Shown in pieces: positions 15,338 to 23,645 of a stretch of 30,991 nt of DNA; within the stretch, counting starts at the first letter, position 1; each line of letters starts with the position of its first letter. The notes below the pieces were generated by a model. That model ran no database searches and was not told where the DNA came from. It saw nothing but the letters and a program-made list of their open reading frames with translations. Location: the NCBI GenBank assembly GCA_050955105.1, contig JBPBQZ010000065.1, positions 1 through 30,991 on the forward strand, read 5' to 3'. Source of the stretch: JBPBQZ01 sp050955105 (GTDB taxonomy: Bacteria > Pseudomonadota > Gammaproteobacteria > Burkholderiales > Burkholderiaceae). The position numbers and the translations under genes were made by a program.

Positions 15338-15783
15338 ATGCCGCACCCGACAACGAAAACCGCTTCGGATTGAAGGTGCGTCAGGCTTTGGACGAAGCAG
15401 TAGCCGGCCTCGACCAGGACACGCTTGAGCGGCTCGCCAGCGCGCGGCGCGCGGCGATCCAACGCAAGAAAGCCGCGGCAGCGCCGGCTTTCGTCTACAC
15501 GCCACAGCTGGCTCTCGCTGGCGGCGCGGCGGCTTCAGGTGCGCCGCTCGCTGCTGGCAATCAGGCTAACGACAAGCGCCGGCGGCGCTTTGGCCGGCTC
15601 GCGCTGCTGTGGCCGGTATTGGCGCTGGTGGTGGTGCTGACCGGCGTCGCCCGTTGGGAAGATCAACAACGGTTGGCGGATATTGCCGATATCGACGCCG
15701 CGATGCTCAGCGACGACCTGCCGTTGAATGCGTATCTGGATCATGGCTTCAACGCCTACCTTGCGCAAAACCAAAATCGTTAA
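15334..15783 (+). CDS. DUF3619 single-pass membrane protein, candidate anti-sigma factor
   Basis: 149-residue protein overlapping the sigma gene by ATGA. The N-terminal part (1-85) is cytosolic, with an amphipathic helix FGLKVRQALDEAVAGLDQDTLERL and an Ala-rich stretch. A basic KRRRR at 81-85 precedes one membrane helix at about 88-107, giving N-in topology. The C-terminal tail (109-149, DIADIDAAMLSDDLPLNAYLDHGF) is periplasmic. I recognise this as the DUF3619 type. One helix, N-terminus inside and overlap with a sigma gene are the usual layout of an anti-sigma factor, but no zinc-binding HxxxCxxC motif is seen, so the role is inference. Confidence 0.75.
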   Translation: MNAAPDNENRFGLKVRQALDEAVAGLDQDTLERLASARRAAIQRKKAAAAPAFVYTPQLALAGGAAASGAPLAAGNQANDKRRRRFGRLALLWPVLALVVVLTGVARWEDQQRLADIADIDAAMLSDDLPLNAYLDHGFNAYLAQNQNR

Positions 15784-15789
15784 GCGAGC

Positions 15790-16635
15790 GTGGGATTGAA
15801 TTCGCAGCGGGCCCTGGCGGTCGCATCGATAACGGTGATCGCCGCGGCCATCTGCTATGGGGCGCTGTATCCGCGCTGGCATGCGACTCCGCCCAATGCA
15901 GCGCATGAGGCTGGCGTCGTCGCCGCGCCGGCGATCGCCAACGCCAACGAAACACCTCCGACCAGCATCGCCATTGCACCGATACGCGGCCGCCGCGTGC
16001 CGGTGATCGCGGCCTTGAATCCGAATGCGTCGCACGCGCCGAGTTGGGCTCAGCTCAGCGATGCGCAGCACGCGGCGCTGGCGCCGTACGCCAAGGTCTG
16101 GGACGACTTTTCTGACGCGAGAAAGCGACGATGGCTGAAGATAGCTGCGGCTTATCCGCAAATGAATGCGGAAACCCAGTTGCGCCTGCACGCACGCATG
16201 CTTGAATGGACCGGCATGACGCCTGAACAAAAGCGACTCGCTCGGGAAAATTATCAACTGTCGAAAACCATGCCGCCGCAAACACGCGAACACGCATGGA
16301 CCGCCTACCAGAACCTCTCCGACGAGCAGAAGAAGCGCCTGGCTGCCTACGAACGGCGCACGCGTAAGCCGCTCGTGGTGAGCGCGCCGCCGACCGGGGT
16401 TCGCCCGCTTCCTGATCCGCGTCATTTGGCGGCCAGCCAACCGGAAGGCATGCTACCGCGCGATAGTGTCGCTCCAAGGTCCGGTGTCGAAACGCCCCGC
16501 TCCGCCGCGGCAGCGGCACTGGCGGGCAGCAGCGAAACGGATTCGGGCGCGCCCGTGCAGGAGCCGGTTGCCAAAGTGGGGGCCAAGCCCCCGCCTACTC
16601 CGGCCAGTCGTCTGCTCGAGCAGGAACGCCCCTGA
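15790..16635 (+). CDS. DUF3106 domain exported or membrane-anchored protein
   Basis: 281 residues starting at GTG 15790, 6 bp after the DUF3619 stop. An N-terminal hydrophobic helix (about 8-27) acts as signal anchor or signal peptide. A Pro/Ala-rich linker follows, then a helical domain (about 84-185) made of repeated W-x-x-L-S/T-x-x-Q/E-R motifs: SWAQLSDAQHAAL, KVWDDFSDARKRRWL, EWTGMTPEQKRLARENY and AYQNLSDEQKKRL. This is the DUF3106 pattern. The C-terminal third (190-281) is low-complexity Pro/Ala/Ser-rich and probably disordered. It may act in the periplasm as part of the system read by the sigma factor. No enzymatic motif is seen. Confidence 0.75.
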   Translation: MGLNSQRALAVASITVIAAAICYGALYPRWHATPPNAAHEAGVVAAPAIANANETPPTSIAIAPIRGRRVPVIAALNPNASHAPSWAQLSDAQHAALAPYAKVWDDFSDARKRRWLKIAAAYPQMNAETQLRLHARMLEWTGMTPEQKRLARENYQLSKTMPPQTREHAWTAYQNLSDEQKKRLAAYERRTRKPLVVSAPPTGVRPLPDPRHLAASQPEGMLPRDSVAPRSGVETPRSAAAAALAGSSETDSGAPVQEPVAKVGAKPPPTPASRLLEQERP

Positions 16636-16773
16636 TTTCGCGGAGTCCGGCGACCGCCGCCGATGAAGGTGGCAGGCGCGTGTCAGCGCAAGCCGCCAGA
16701 CCCCCGGGATGACCAGCATTGCGCCGCCTGCTGATTCTTCTTGATAATCCGCGTTTTGGAGAAGGATTCACGG

Positions 16774-17343
16774 ATGGCGACTACTGGTATCGAGCGCCGC
16801 TTTGCGCCCCTCACGGCACTGATCGCTCCATCGATCGCGCGCCGCCTGCTGTGCATGGTCTACGAGGGCGTGATCCTGTTCGGCGTGGTATTTGCCGCGG
16901 GGCTGGCGTTCGCGCTATTGACGCAACAGCGCAATGCGCTATGGCACCGGCATGCGCTGACGGCCTGGCTGGCATTCGTGGTCGGTATTTACTTCGTGGT
17001 CTGCTTCACGCGCGGCGGTCAGACGCTGCCGATGAAAACCTGGCGCATTCGCCTGGTCGGCGCCGACCAGCGGCCGATTTCGCCGATGCGCGCGGCCTGT
17101 CGCTACCTATTGGGCTGGCTTTGGTGGTTCCCACCGCTGGCGCTGTATGCAACGCATACCTTGTCGCTGCGCGAAACCCTGCTGGCGTTCGGCGCCTGGT
17201 TGATTTGCTGGGCATTGACGGCGCGCTTCGACAGCGAGCGACAGTTTCTGCACGATCGCCTGGCAGGCACGCGCCTGGTGGAGTTGCCGGTGCTGACGGA
17301 AACGGCGACCAAGAAACGCCGTGGCGGCCGAGTAGCCGAGTAG
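16774..17343 (+). CDS. RDD family membrane protein
   Basis: 189-residue inner-membrane protein with about four hydrophobic segments (28-50, 64-80, 112-128, 133-150). RDD family marks are the paired Arg at 23-24 before helix 1, FTRGGQTLPMKTWRIRLV at 78-95, and the final FLHDRLAGTRLVEL at 158-171. The first Asp of the RDD signature is Glu31 here (VYEGVIL). The ATG at 16774 has GGAG and AAGGA upstream; the ATG at 16741 is less likely. The coding end and stop codon (GAG TAG) lie inside the 8-bp tandem repeat. It is the last gene of the sigma-DUF3619-DUF3106 cluster. RDD proteins are little studied; some have been linked to ion transport. Confidence 0.85.
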   Translation: MATTGIERRFAPLTALIAPSIARRLLCMVYEGVILFGVVFAAGLAFALLTQQRNALWHRHALTAWLAFVVGIYFVVCFTRGGQTLPMKTWRIRLVGADQRPISPMRAACRYLLGWLWWFPPLALYATHTLSLRETLLAFGAWLICWALTARFDSERQFLHDRLAGTRLVELPVLTETATKKRRGGRVAE

Positions 17344-17390
17344 CCGAGTAGCCGAGTAGCCGAGTAGCCGAGTAGCCGAGTAGCCGAGTA
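17327..17390. repeat. Eight perfect tandem copies of the octamer GCCGAGTA
   Basis: Bases 17327-17390 are eight identical copies of an 8-bp unit. The last codons and stop of the RDD gene lie in copies 1-3, and the repeat ends 9 bp before the stop codon of the convergent histidine kinase. Because 8 is not a multiple of 3, three units contain TAG in every frame, so a change in copy number leaves the RDD C-terminus almost unchanged. Such arrays mutate by slipped-strand mispairing. Confidence 0.97.
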
Positions 17391-17399
17391 GCAGCTTGG

Positions 17400-19388
17400 C
17401 TAGGCCTCGTCCGGGAGCGGGTCGTCGTCCAGCCGGTCCGCGCGCCGGCGTTGGTGCTCGCCGCGCAGCAAGGCTTCGATAACCTCCAGGTCGGCCGGCT
17501 TGACCAGATGCAGGTCAAAACCGACTTCACGCGATTTGCGCTTGTGTTCGTCTTGTCCCCAGCCGGTGATCGCCACGATCACCGTCTCCGCGCTCCACGC
17601 CTGCGCGCGCATCCGGCGGCACGCCTCGAAACCGTCGATACCCGGCATGCCGATATCGAGCAAAACAATGTGTGGGCGGAATTGCTCGGCCGCGCCCACT
17701 GCGGCAAGACCGTCGTGCTCTGTGTGTACCTGATTGCCCAATAGCTCGAACAGCGCGGCCAGACTTTCGGCACTGTCATGATTGTCATCGGCAATCAGCA
17801 CGCGGCGGCCCGATGGCGTGTCGGCCACACTGGTCTGCGGCGCGCTCGCGGGTACCGCGGCGGCTGTCGTCGCGGCGCTTGGCGCCGCCGGCAGACGCAC
17901 CGTGAAACATGCGCCGCGGCCGGCGCCCGCGCTCGCCGCCTCGAGCGTGCCGCCGTGCAGGTCCACCAGTTCGCGCGCCAGATTCAAGCCAATGCCCAAA
18001 CCGCTGCGCGGTACGCCCTCCGCGGGATCGAGCTGCGCGAACATCTCAAAAATACGCGGCAGCATCTCGGCGGCGATGCCCACGCCGTTATCGCTAATGC
18101 GCACCACCACGTCAGCGCCCTCGCGCGTCAGCCGCATCTCGATACGGCCACCGTGCGGCGTGTATTTGGCCGCGTTGTTCAGCAGGTTGGAGAACACTTG
18201 CCCGAGCCGCACCGTGTCGGCCAGCACCAGCATGGGCTGCACGTCGCGTGGCGCCTGCAAGCGGTGGCCCAGCGCCTCGATCAACGGCAAGCTGGTTTCG
18301 ATCGCTGACGCGACCACCTCGGCTACATCCACCGTCACCGTCCGCAGCTCGATCTTGCCGCGGCTGATGCGACTGATGTCCATCAAATCGTCGATTAGCC
18401 GCACCATCTGTGCGAGTTGCCGCGTCATGATGCGACGCGCCTGGCCGATGCTGGGTTCGTCTTGCGCCACCTGCATGATATGCAGGGCATTGCTGATGGG
18501 CGCCAGGGGATTGCGCAGTTCATGCGCGAGCACCGCGAGGAATTCGTCTTTGCGTCGATCGGCCTCGCGTAGTTGGTCAACCAGTTGCCGATAACGCGCC
18601 TCGCTGGCCTTCAACGCCGCCTCGACTTTCGCGCGTTCCGCCAGTTCGCGCTGCGAGGCCTGATGCAGTTGCGCATTGTCGATGGCGATCGCCGCCTGCA
18701 CGGCGATGGCGCTGATAACGCGCTCGGAGCGGCGCGTGAAGACGTCGACGTCCGGATGAGCGAAGAACAGGCCGCCCAGCATCTGACCGCTGCGAGAAAT
18801 AACGGGCGCGGCGAGGCAACTGCGCACCGCGGCGGGATTGGCCACGCCGAAATGCGGGATCAGTTCGGCGTAGCGCGGGTCGCGCGTGATGTCGGGCAGA
18901 CGGACGACACCGCGGCGCGGCAAGGCGTGCGGCAAACCCGCCGCGCTATCCGGTGTTGCATATTGCTCGACGCCTTCGCGCGCGGTATCGAACACGGTGA
19001 ACAGCTCGTAGCGCGCCCCACTGTCATCCGCGATGTTCCTGACGAATGCGCCGAATGCGGCGCCCGACAGCTCCGTAGCCACCTCGGTGACGATTTGCAC
19101 CACGCGTTCGACATCGAGTTCGGCGGCAAAAGCCTGGCTGATGCGATTGAGAATTTTGAAGGCGCGCGCTTCTTCGCGCAACGCCTGGAACGCCAGGCCG
19201 CGCGCGCTGGTCCGATCCGCGGCATCCAAAGCCTGCCCGAACGAGTCGATTGCGGCGGCCGAGGCGTCATAGCGCGCCGACGCGAGCGGCGCCGCAACCG
19301 TGTCAGCCGGCAGTTCCTGCAGACGCGCCGGCCCCGCGGGCCCTGCCTGAGCCGCTAGAGGGGTCGAAGGACGCTTCTTTGACTTCAT
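17400..19388 (-). CDS. Soluble hybrid sensor histidine kinase: GAF-HisKA-HATPase-REC
   Basis: 662 residues with no membrane helix, so the sensor is cytosolic. An Ala-rich N-terminus (1-75) leads to a GAF domain (about 90-240), a short coiled coil (245-282), HisKA with phospho-acceptor His289 in FLAVLAHELRNPL, the ATPase domain with N box NLLNNAAKYTPHGG (401-414), G1 DNGVGI (433-438) and G2 GLGIGL (463-468), an Ala/Pro linker, and a C-terminal receiver with the phospho-acceptor Asp578 in LLDIGMPG and Lys630. No output domain and no response-regulator gene lie nearby, so a phosphorelay partner must be elsewhere. The frame is open upstream to 19982, but that part is antisense to the next gene; ATG 19388 is the last sensible start. 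It diverges from the flavoprotein gene. Confidence 0.92.
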   Translation of the reverse strand: MKSKKRPSTPLAAQAGPAGPARLQELPADTVAAPLASARYDASAAAIDSFGQALDAADRTSARGLAFQALREEARAFKILNRISQAFAAELDVERVVQIVTEVATELSGAAFGAFVRNIADDSGARYELFTVFDTAREGVEQYATPDSAAGLPHALPRRGVVRLPDITRDPRYAELIPHFGVANPAAVRSCLAAPVISRSGQMLGGLFFAHPDVDVFTRRSERVISAIAVQAAIAIDNAQLHQASQRELAERAKVEAALKASEARYRQLVDQLREADRRKDEFLAVLAHELRNPLAPISNALHIMQVAQDEPSIGQARRIMTRQLAQMVRLIDDLMDISRISRGKIELRTVTVDVAEVVASAIETSLPLIEALGHRLQAPRDVQPMLVLADTVRLGQVFSNLLNNAAKYTPHGGRIEMRLTREGADVVVRISDNGVGIAAEMLPRIFEMFAQLDPAEGVPRSGLGIGLNLARELVDLHGGTLEAASAGAGRGACFTVRLPAAPSAATTAAAVPASAPQTSVADTPSGRRVLIADDNHDSAESLAALFELLGNQVHTEHDGLAAVGAAEQFRPHIVLLDIGMPGIDGFEACRRMRAQAWSAETVIVAITGWGQDEHKRKSREVGFDLHLVKPADLEVIEALLRGEHQRRRADRLDDDPLPDEA

Positions 19389-19535
19389 GGCTTTCCACGC
19401 TGCAGAAAGTCGGGTAAGCAGTATGCCAGAGTCCCGAAACACGGTTTTAGTGCATCGGTTAAATTGTTTCCTACATGCCACGAAAACAATGCTCGCCCAA
19501 GCGCGGCGAGATCCAGCGACATCCAGGGAGACTCG

Positions 19536-20996
19536 ATGCAAAGCAGGCAGACAGACGTGGCAATCATCGGCGGCGGCACCGCTGGCATGGCCGCCTATCG
19601 CGAGGCGCGCGCCAATGGGCGACGCGCGATATTGATCGAAGGCGGCAGCTTCGGCACCACCTGCGCGCGCGTTGCGTGCATGCCGTCGAAGTTGCTGATC
19701 GCGGCGGCCAATGCAGCCTTCGACACGCGGCACCTGGGTGAATTTGGCATCAGGCTCGACGGCCCGGTGCACGTGGACGGCGTCGCCGTGCTGGCGCGCG
19801 TGCGGCGCGAACGCGACCGCTTCGTGGACTCGGTGCTGGCGGAGATCGCTGATTTTCCCGAAGCCGACAAACTTCGCGGACAGGCGCGATTCATCAACCA
19901 GACTACGCTTGAAGTTCAGAGTGACGGCCAGGCACCACTGACCGTGCTTGCCCGCACGGTGATCATCGCCACCGGCGCGCACGCGGTGATACCGCCGGAA
20001 TACGCCGCGCTTGGCGAGTTGGCCGTTACCAGCGACCAGCTATTCGAATGGCCGACGCTGCCGCGCCGCGTCGCCGTCATCGGCACGGGCTTGATTGCAC
20101 TCGAATTGGGGCAGGCGCTGTCGCGCCTGGGCGTCGCTGTGCATATGTTCGGTCGTGGCGGTGCAGTCGGTCCGCTGACCGATCCAGCCGTAAGCGACTA
20201 TGCGCGCAAGACTTTCCAGGAAGAATTCTATTTCGATGCGGACGCACGCATCGATCGCGTGACGCGCGTCGACCAGCAGGCGGAACTGCGCTTTGTCGAC
20301 CTGCACGGCATCAGCCGCAGCGAGCGCTTCGATTATGTGCTGGTGGCGACCGGTCGCCGCCCCAATCTGGCATCGCTCGACCTGGCAAAAACCGGTCTGG
20401 CGCTCGACGACCATGGCGTGCCACGCTTCGATCCACAGACCCAACAATGCGGCAATTCGGCCATTTTCATTGCGGGCGACGCCGATAACCAACGGCCCTG
20501 GCTGAACGATGCGGCAGATGACGGTCGCATTGCCGGCAACCAGGCAAGTGTCTATCCCGCGGTCAGCACGTCGATGCGGCGCGCACCGATGTCGGTGGTG
20601 TTCTCGTCACCGCAAATGTTGATGGTGGGGGAACGCTATGCTGCGCTGGCGGCGCACGCGCAACAACGTCCGTTCGTGGTGGGCCAAGCGAGCTTCGACG
20701 ACCAAGGCCGCGCCAAGATCGAGATGACCAACCGTGGGCTGGTGCGCCTGTACGCTGAGACGTCGAGCGGTTTATTGCTCGGTGCCGAAGGCTTCGCGGC
20801 GGCTGGCGAGCACTTCGCGCATTTGCTCGGCTGGGCGCTGCAATGCGGGATGACCGTGCAACAGATGACGGAGCTGCCTTTCTATCATCCGGTGTACGAG
20901 GAAGGACTGCGCAGTGCCTTGCGCGACGCGACCACTAAACTGCCGCGTTCGCTGGTCGCCAACGGACCACGGATTGCGAACACCGTCGGGATGTAG
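19536..20996 (+). CDS. Dihydrolipoamide dehydrogenase-like flavoprotein disulfide reductase
   Basis: 486-residue class I pyridine nucleotide-disulfide oxidoreductase. FAD motif GGGTAG at 12-17, redox pair Cys43/Cys48 in TTCARVACMPSK, second nucleotide-binding motif VIGTGLIALELG at 181-192, ATGRRP before the second FAD motif, and a C-terminal dimer domain with His451-Pro-x-x-x-Glu456, the proton relay pair of lipoamide dehydrogenase. All catalytic residues are present, so it should be active. No 2-oxo-acid dehydrogenase E1/E2 genes are near, so the partner is uncertain: lipoamide, another disulfide or a quinone. AGGGAG lies 5 nt before ATG 19536, better supported than the longer frame from 19464. 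It is divergent from the hybrid kinase across 147 bp. Confidence 0.9.
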   Translation: MQSRQTDVAIIGGGTAGMAAYREARANGRRAILIEGGSFGTTCARVACMPSKLLIAAANAAFDTRHLGEFGIRLDGPVHVDGVAVLARVRRERDRFVDSVLAEIADFPEADKLRGQARFINQTTLEVQSDGQAPLTVLARTVIIATGAHAVIPPEYAALGELAVTSDQLFEWPTLPRRVAVIGTGLIALELGQALSRLGVAVHMFGRGGAVGPLTDPAVSDYARKTFQEEFYFDADARIDRVTRVDQQAELRFVDLHGISRSERFDYVLVATGRRPNLASLDLAKTGLALDDHGVPRFDPQTQQCGNSAIFIAGDADNQRPWLNDAADDGRIAGNQASVYPAVSTSMRRAPMSVVFSSPQMLMVGERYAALAAHAQQRPFVVGQASFDDQGRAKIEMTNRGLVRLYAETSSGLLLGAEGFAAAGEHFAHLLGWALQCGMTVQQMTELPFYHPVYEEGLRSALRDATTKLPRSLVANGPRIANTVGM

Positions 20997-21017
20997 CCGC
21001 GAGGGTGCGCGGGTGGG

Positions 21018-21046
21018 TGCGCCTAAGCGGTGACTGCGCCTAAGCG
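21018..21046. repeat. Short direct repeat TGCGCCTAAGCG x2 at the FtsX gene end
   Basis: The 12-mer occurs at 21018-21029 and 21035-21046, a period of 17 bp. The second copy contains the stop codon of the permease gene (TAG on minus, 21042-21040). It looks like a small tandem duplication of the gene tail in the 43-bp gap between two convergent genes. Confidence 0.7.
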
Positions 21047-23586
21047 TTGGCTGCGCGCAATGCGTATAGCGCCGGCTGTCGCAGCACACGCCGCAGCGCC
21101 CAGTAGCCACCGATCGACGTGCACGCGATGCCTGCCAGCAAGCCACCGGGAATCAACCAGACGTTCCATTGCAGTTCAAATTGAAATACGCGTTGCGCCA
21201 GTACGGCACCAATGGCCTGTGCACCCAGCGCCGCCATCAAGCCTGCAAGTGCGCCCACGATGACGAATTCGGCAATCTGTACGCCGACGATCTGCCGCTG
21301 CGCAGCGCCCAGTGCACGCAATAGCGCGCATTCGCGTGCGCGCTCGTCGCGGGTGGCGGCGAGCGCGGCGTAGAGCACCAGCAAGCCCGCCGCCAGCGTA
21401 AATAGAAACAAGAATTGCACCGCGCCGATGACTTGTTCGAGCACCCGCTGCAGTTGCGCGAGGATGGCCGTCATATCGATCACCGTGAGGTTTGGAAACG
21501 CGCGCACCAGTGCATCGGTAGCGGCGTTGGAACCTGGCGGCTGGCGAAAACTGGTAATGAAACTTGCTGGGAAATCGTGCAGCAATGGCGGCGGCATCAG
21601 CACGAAGAAGTTGACGCGGAAAGTGCCCCAATCGACCTTGCGCACGCTGGTGATAGGCGCCTCGACGGTCTGTCCGGTGACGTCGAAACGCAGCGTGTCG
21701 CCCGCCTTCACATGCAGGGATTTGGCCAAGCCCTCTTCGATGGAAATCTGTGGCTTGTCGCTGGCGCCGAACCAATTGCCTGCAACCAGCCGATTGTCGG
21801 AAGGCAAGTGCCGCGTATAAGAAAGATTGAACTCGCGCTCAACCAGGCGGCGCGTTTGCGAATCGGTGAAGCTGGCCGCGCGCACCGGCTGGCCGCTGAT
21901 GGCGACCAGGCGGCCCCGAATCATCGGTTCAAGGTCGACACCGGAGATGCCGGCATGTGTCAGCAGCGCTTGCACCGCTGCTTGTTGATCGGGCTGGATA
22001 TCGATCACAAACTGGTTCGGCGCGTCGGGCGGCGTTGAAGCGCGCCAGCCGGCAATCAGGTCGTGGCGTGTCATGCCCAATAACAGCAGGCACATCAGCC
22101 CTACCCCCAGCGCCGACACCTGCAGCGATGCCGCGCCGCTGCGCCGGCCCAGCGACGCCAGCGCGTAGCGCCAGCCAAAGCCCGCCACCGCGCTGGCGCG
22201 AGCGGGCCGCAAGCGCTGCGCGGCGAAAGCCAGCCCGCGTACCGCCGCGAATGCCAGCGCGCCGGCCGCGGCCGCGCCGCCGGCAAATCCGAGTGCGACG
22301 ATGCCGCCAAGCCGCCATTCGCCGGCGGCACTCACCAGCAGCAATGCGAACAAGACAATGCCGATGCCATAGCCGATCCAGGCCGGCATACGCGCCGCGC
22401 CCAGCTCGCGTCGAATCACGCGCAACGGTGGCACCCGCGACAAGGGCAGCAATGGCGGTAGTGCGAAACCCAGCAACAGCACCAGTCCGGTACCCAGTCC
22501 CTGCAGTGCCGGCAACGCACCGGGCAACGGCAAATCGAAGCCCAGCAGGCCGCTCAGAAAACGCAGCATCGCCAGATGTCCGACGAAGCCGAACGCTACG
22601 CCGACCACGCCGCCGATGATGCCGGTGGCGAAAAATTCCAGCGTGAAAATACCGCGCAGCGTGCCTTGGCTGACGCCAAGGCAACGCATCACCGCGCAGC
22701 CATCGATGTGTCGGCGCGCATAACGATCGGCCGACATGGCGACCGCCACCGCTGCCAGCAAGGCGGTCAGCATCGCGACCAGGCTAAGGAAGTGATGAGC
22801 GCGTTCGAGCGTTTCGCGCACCTGTGGCTCGCCATCCTGCAGCGTCTCGACGGCTACGCCGCGTAGGTTCGAGGTATTGATGCGCGCCTGCGCCCACTGC
22901 TGATAGGCGGCAACCTGCTTATCGGGTCCGGCCACCAGCAGGCGATAGACCACGCGGCTACCCGGCACGATCAGGCCGGTCGACGGCAGATCGGCCTGGT
23001 TGAGCATGAGCCTGGGGGAGAAATTGACGAACGACACGCCGCGATCGAGTTCGCGCGAAATGATGCTGGTGACCAACAGGCTGCGCGATCCAACGCGTAG
23101 CGTGTCGCCGAGATGCGCGCCCAACGGTTCGAGCAAGCCGGCATCGACCCACACGGTGCCGGCTGCGGGAATACCGGCGGCGGCTTGTTCGCCAGCGTGG
23201 CCATGGTCGAGCTGCACGGCGCCGCGCAGCGGATAAGCAGGCGACACCGCCTTCACCGCTGCCAGGCGTGAACGCCCTGGCGCGCCGACACTGCCGCCGG
23301 CGCTGCTGACCATGCTGGGGAAAATCTCGGTGGTGGCGGTGCGCAAGCCCAGGGCGTTGGCCTTGTCGACGAATTCGGCAGGCAAAGGTTGATCGCCGCG
23401 CACCCGTAGATCGGCGCCGATCATTTGCCGCGCGTCGCGATCGAGCCCTTGGCCCAGGCGATCGGCCACAAAGCCGACGCTGCTCAATGCGGCCACGCCG
23501 ACGACCAAGGCGATCAATAAGGTGGTGAGCTCGCCCGCGCGCCAGTCGCGCCAAGTCATGCGCGCGGCCAGTCGGAGCAGTGGCAA
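21040..23586 (-). CDS. FtsX-type ABC transporter permease, YbbP-like
   Basis: 848-residue inner-membrane protein of the MacB/FtsX superfamily, close in size and layout to YbbP. One N-terminal helix (about 20-41) is followed by a large periplasmic domain (45-260), an FtsX helix bundle (about 265-390), more helices to about 500, a second periplasmic domain (about 520-720), and a C-terminal FtsX bundle (about 720-845) with RERECALLRALGA-type sequence (ARECALLRALGAAQRQI). This duplicated form usually pairs with a LolD-like ATPase (YbbA), which is not in the window. The start is TTG 23586; no in-frame ATG or GTG lies in the preceding 54 bp, and the next ATG is codon 10. Substrate unknown; lipoprotein or envelope lipid export is typical of the family. 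Confidence 0.85.
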   Translation of the reverse strand: MPLLRLAARMTWRDWRAGELTTLLIALVVGVAALSSVGFVADRLGQGLDRDARQMIGADLRVRGDQPLPAEFVDKANALGLRTATTEIFPSMVSSAGGSVGAPGRSRLAAVKAVSPAYPLRGAVQLDHGHAGEQAAAGIPAAGTVWVDAGLLEPLGAHLGDTLRVGSRSLLVTSIISRELDRGVSFVNFSPRLMLNQADLPSTGLIVPGSRVVYRLLVAGPDKQVAAYQQWAQARINTSNLRGVAVETLQDGEPQVRETLERAHHFLSLVAMLTALLAAVAVAMSADRYARRHIDGCAVMRCLGVSQGTLRGIFTLEFFATGIIGGVVGVAFGFVGHLAMLRFLSGLLGFDLPLPGALPALQGLGTGLVLLLGFALPPLLPLSRVPPLRVIRRELGAARMPAWIGYGIGIVLFALLLVSAAGEWRLGGIVALGFAGGAAAAGALAFAAVRGLAFAAQRLRPARASAVAGFGWRYALASLGRRSGAASLQVSALGVGLMCLLLLGMTRHDLIAGWRASTPPDAPNQFVIDIQPDQQAAVQALLTHAGISGVDLEPMIRGRLVAISGQPVRAASFTDSQTRRLVEREFNLSYTRHLPSDNRLVAGNWFGASDKPQISIEEGLAKSLHVKAGDTLRFDVTGQTVEAPITSVRKVDWGTFRVNFFVLMPPPLLHDFPASFITSFRQPPGSNAATDALVRAFPNLTVIDMTAILAQLQRVLEQVIGAVQFLFLFTLAAGLLVLYAALAATRDERARECALLRALGAAQRQIVGVQIAEFVIVGALAGLMAALGAQAIGAVLAQRVFQFELQWNVWLIPGGLLAGIACTSIGGYWALRRVLRQPALYALRAANA

Positions 23587-23645
23587 CAGATTGCGTGGAC
23601 TAGCGATGACGGGCTCTATGGCAAGGTGCGCCGCACGTCGCGCAG

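Noticed and set aside
17327..17390. Tandem repeat as a CRISPR array
   Set aside because: The units are contiguous 8-mers with no spacers and no cas genes nearby.
19389..19982. Upstream extension of the histidine kinase frame
   Set aside because: It overlaps the divergent flavoprotein gene on the opposite strand and has no signal-like or domain-like content; ATG 19388 is preferred.
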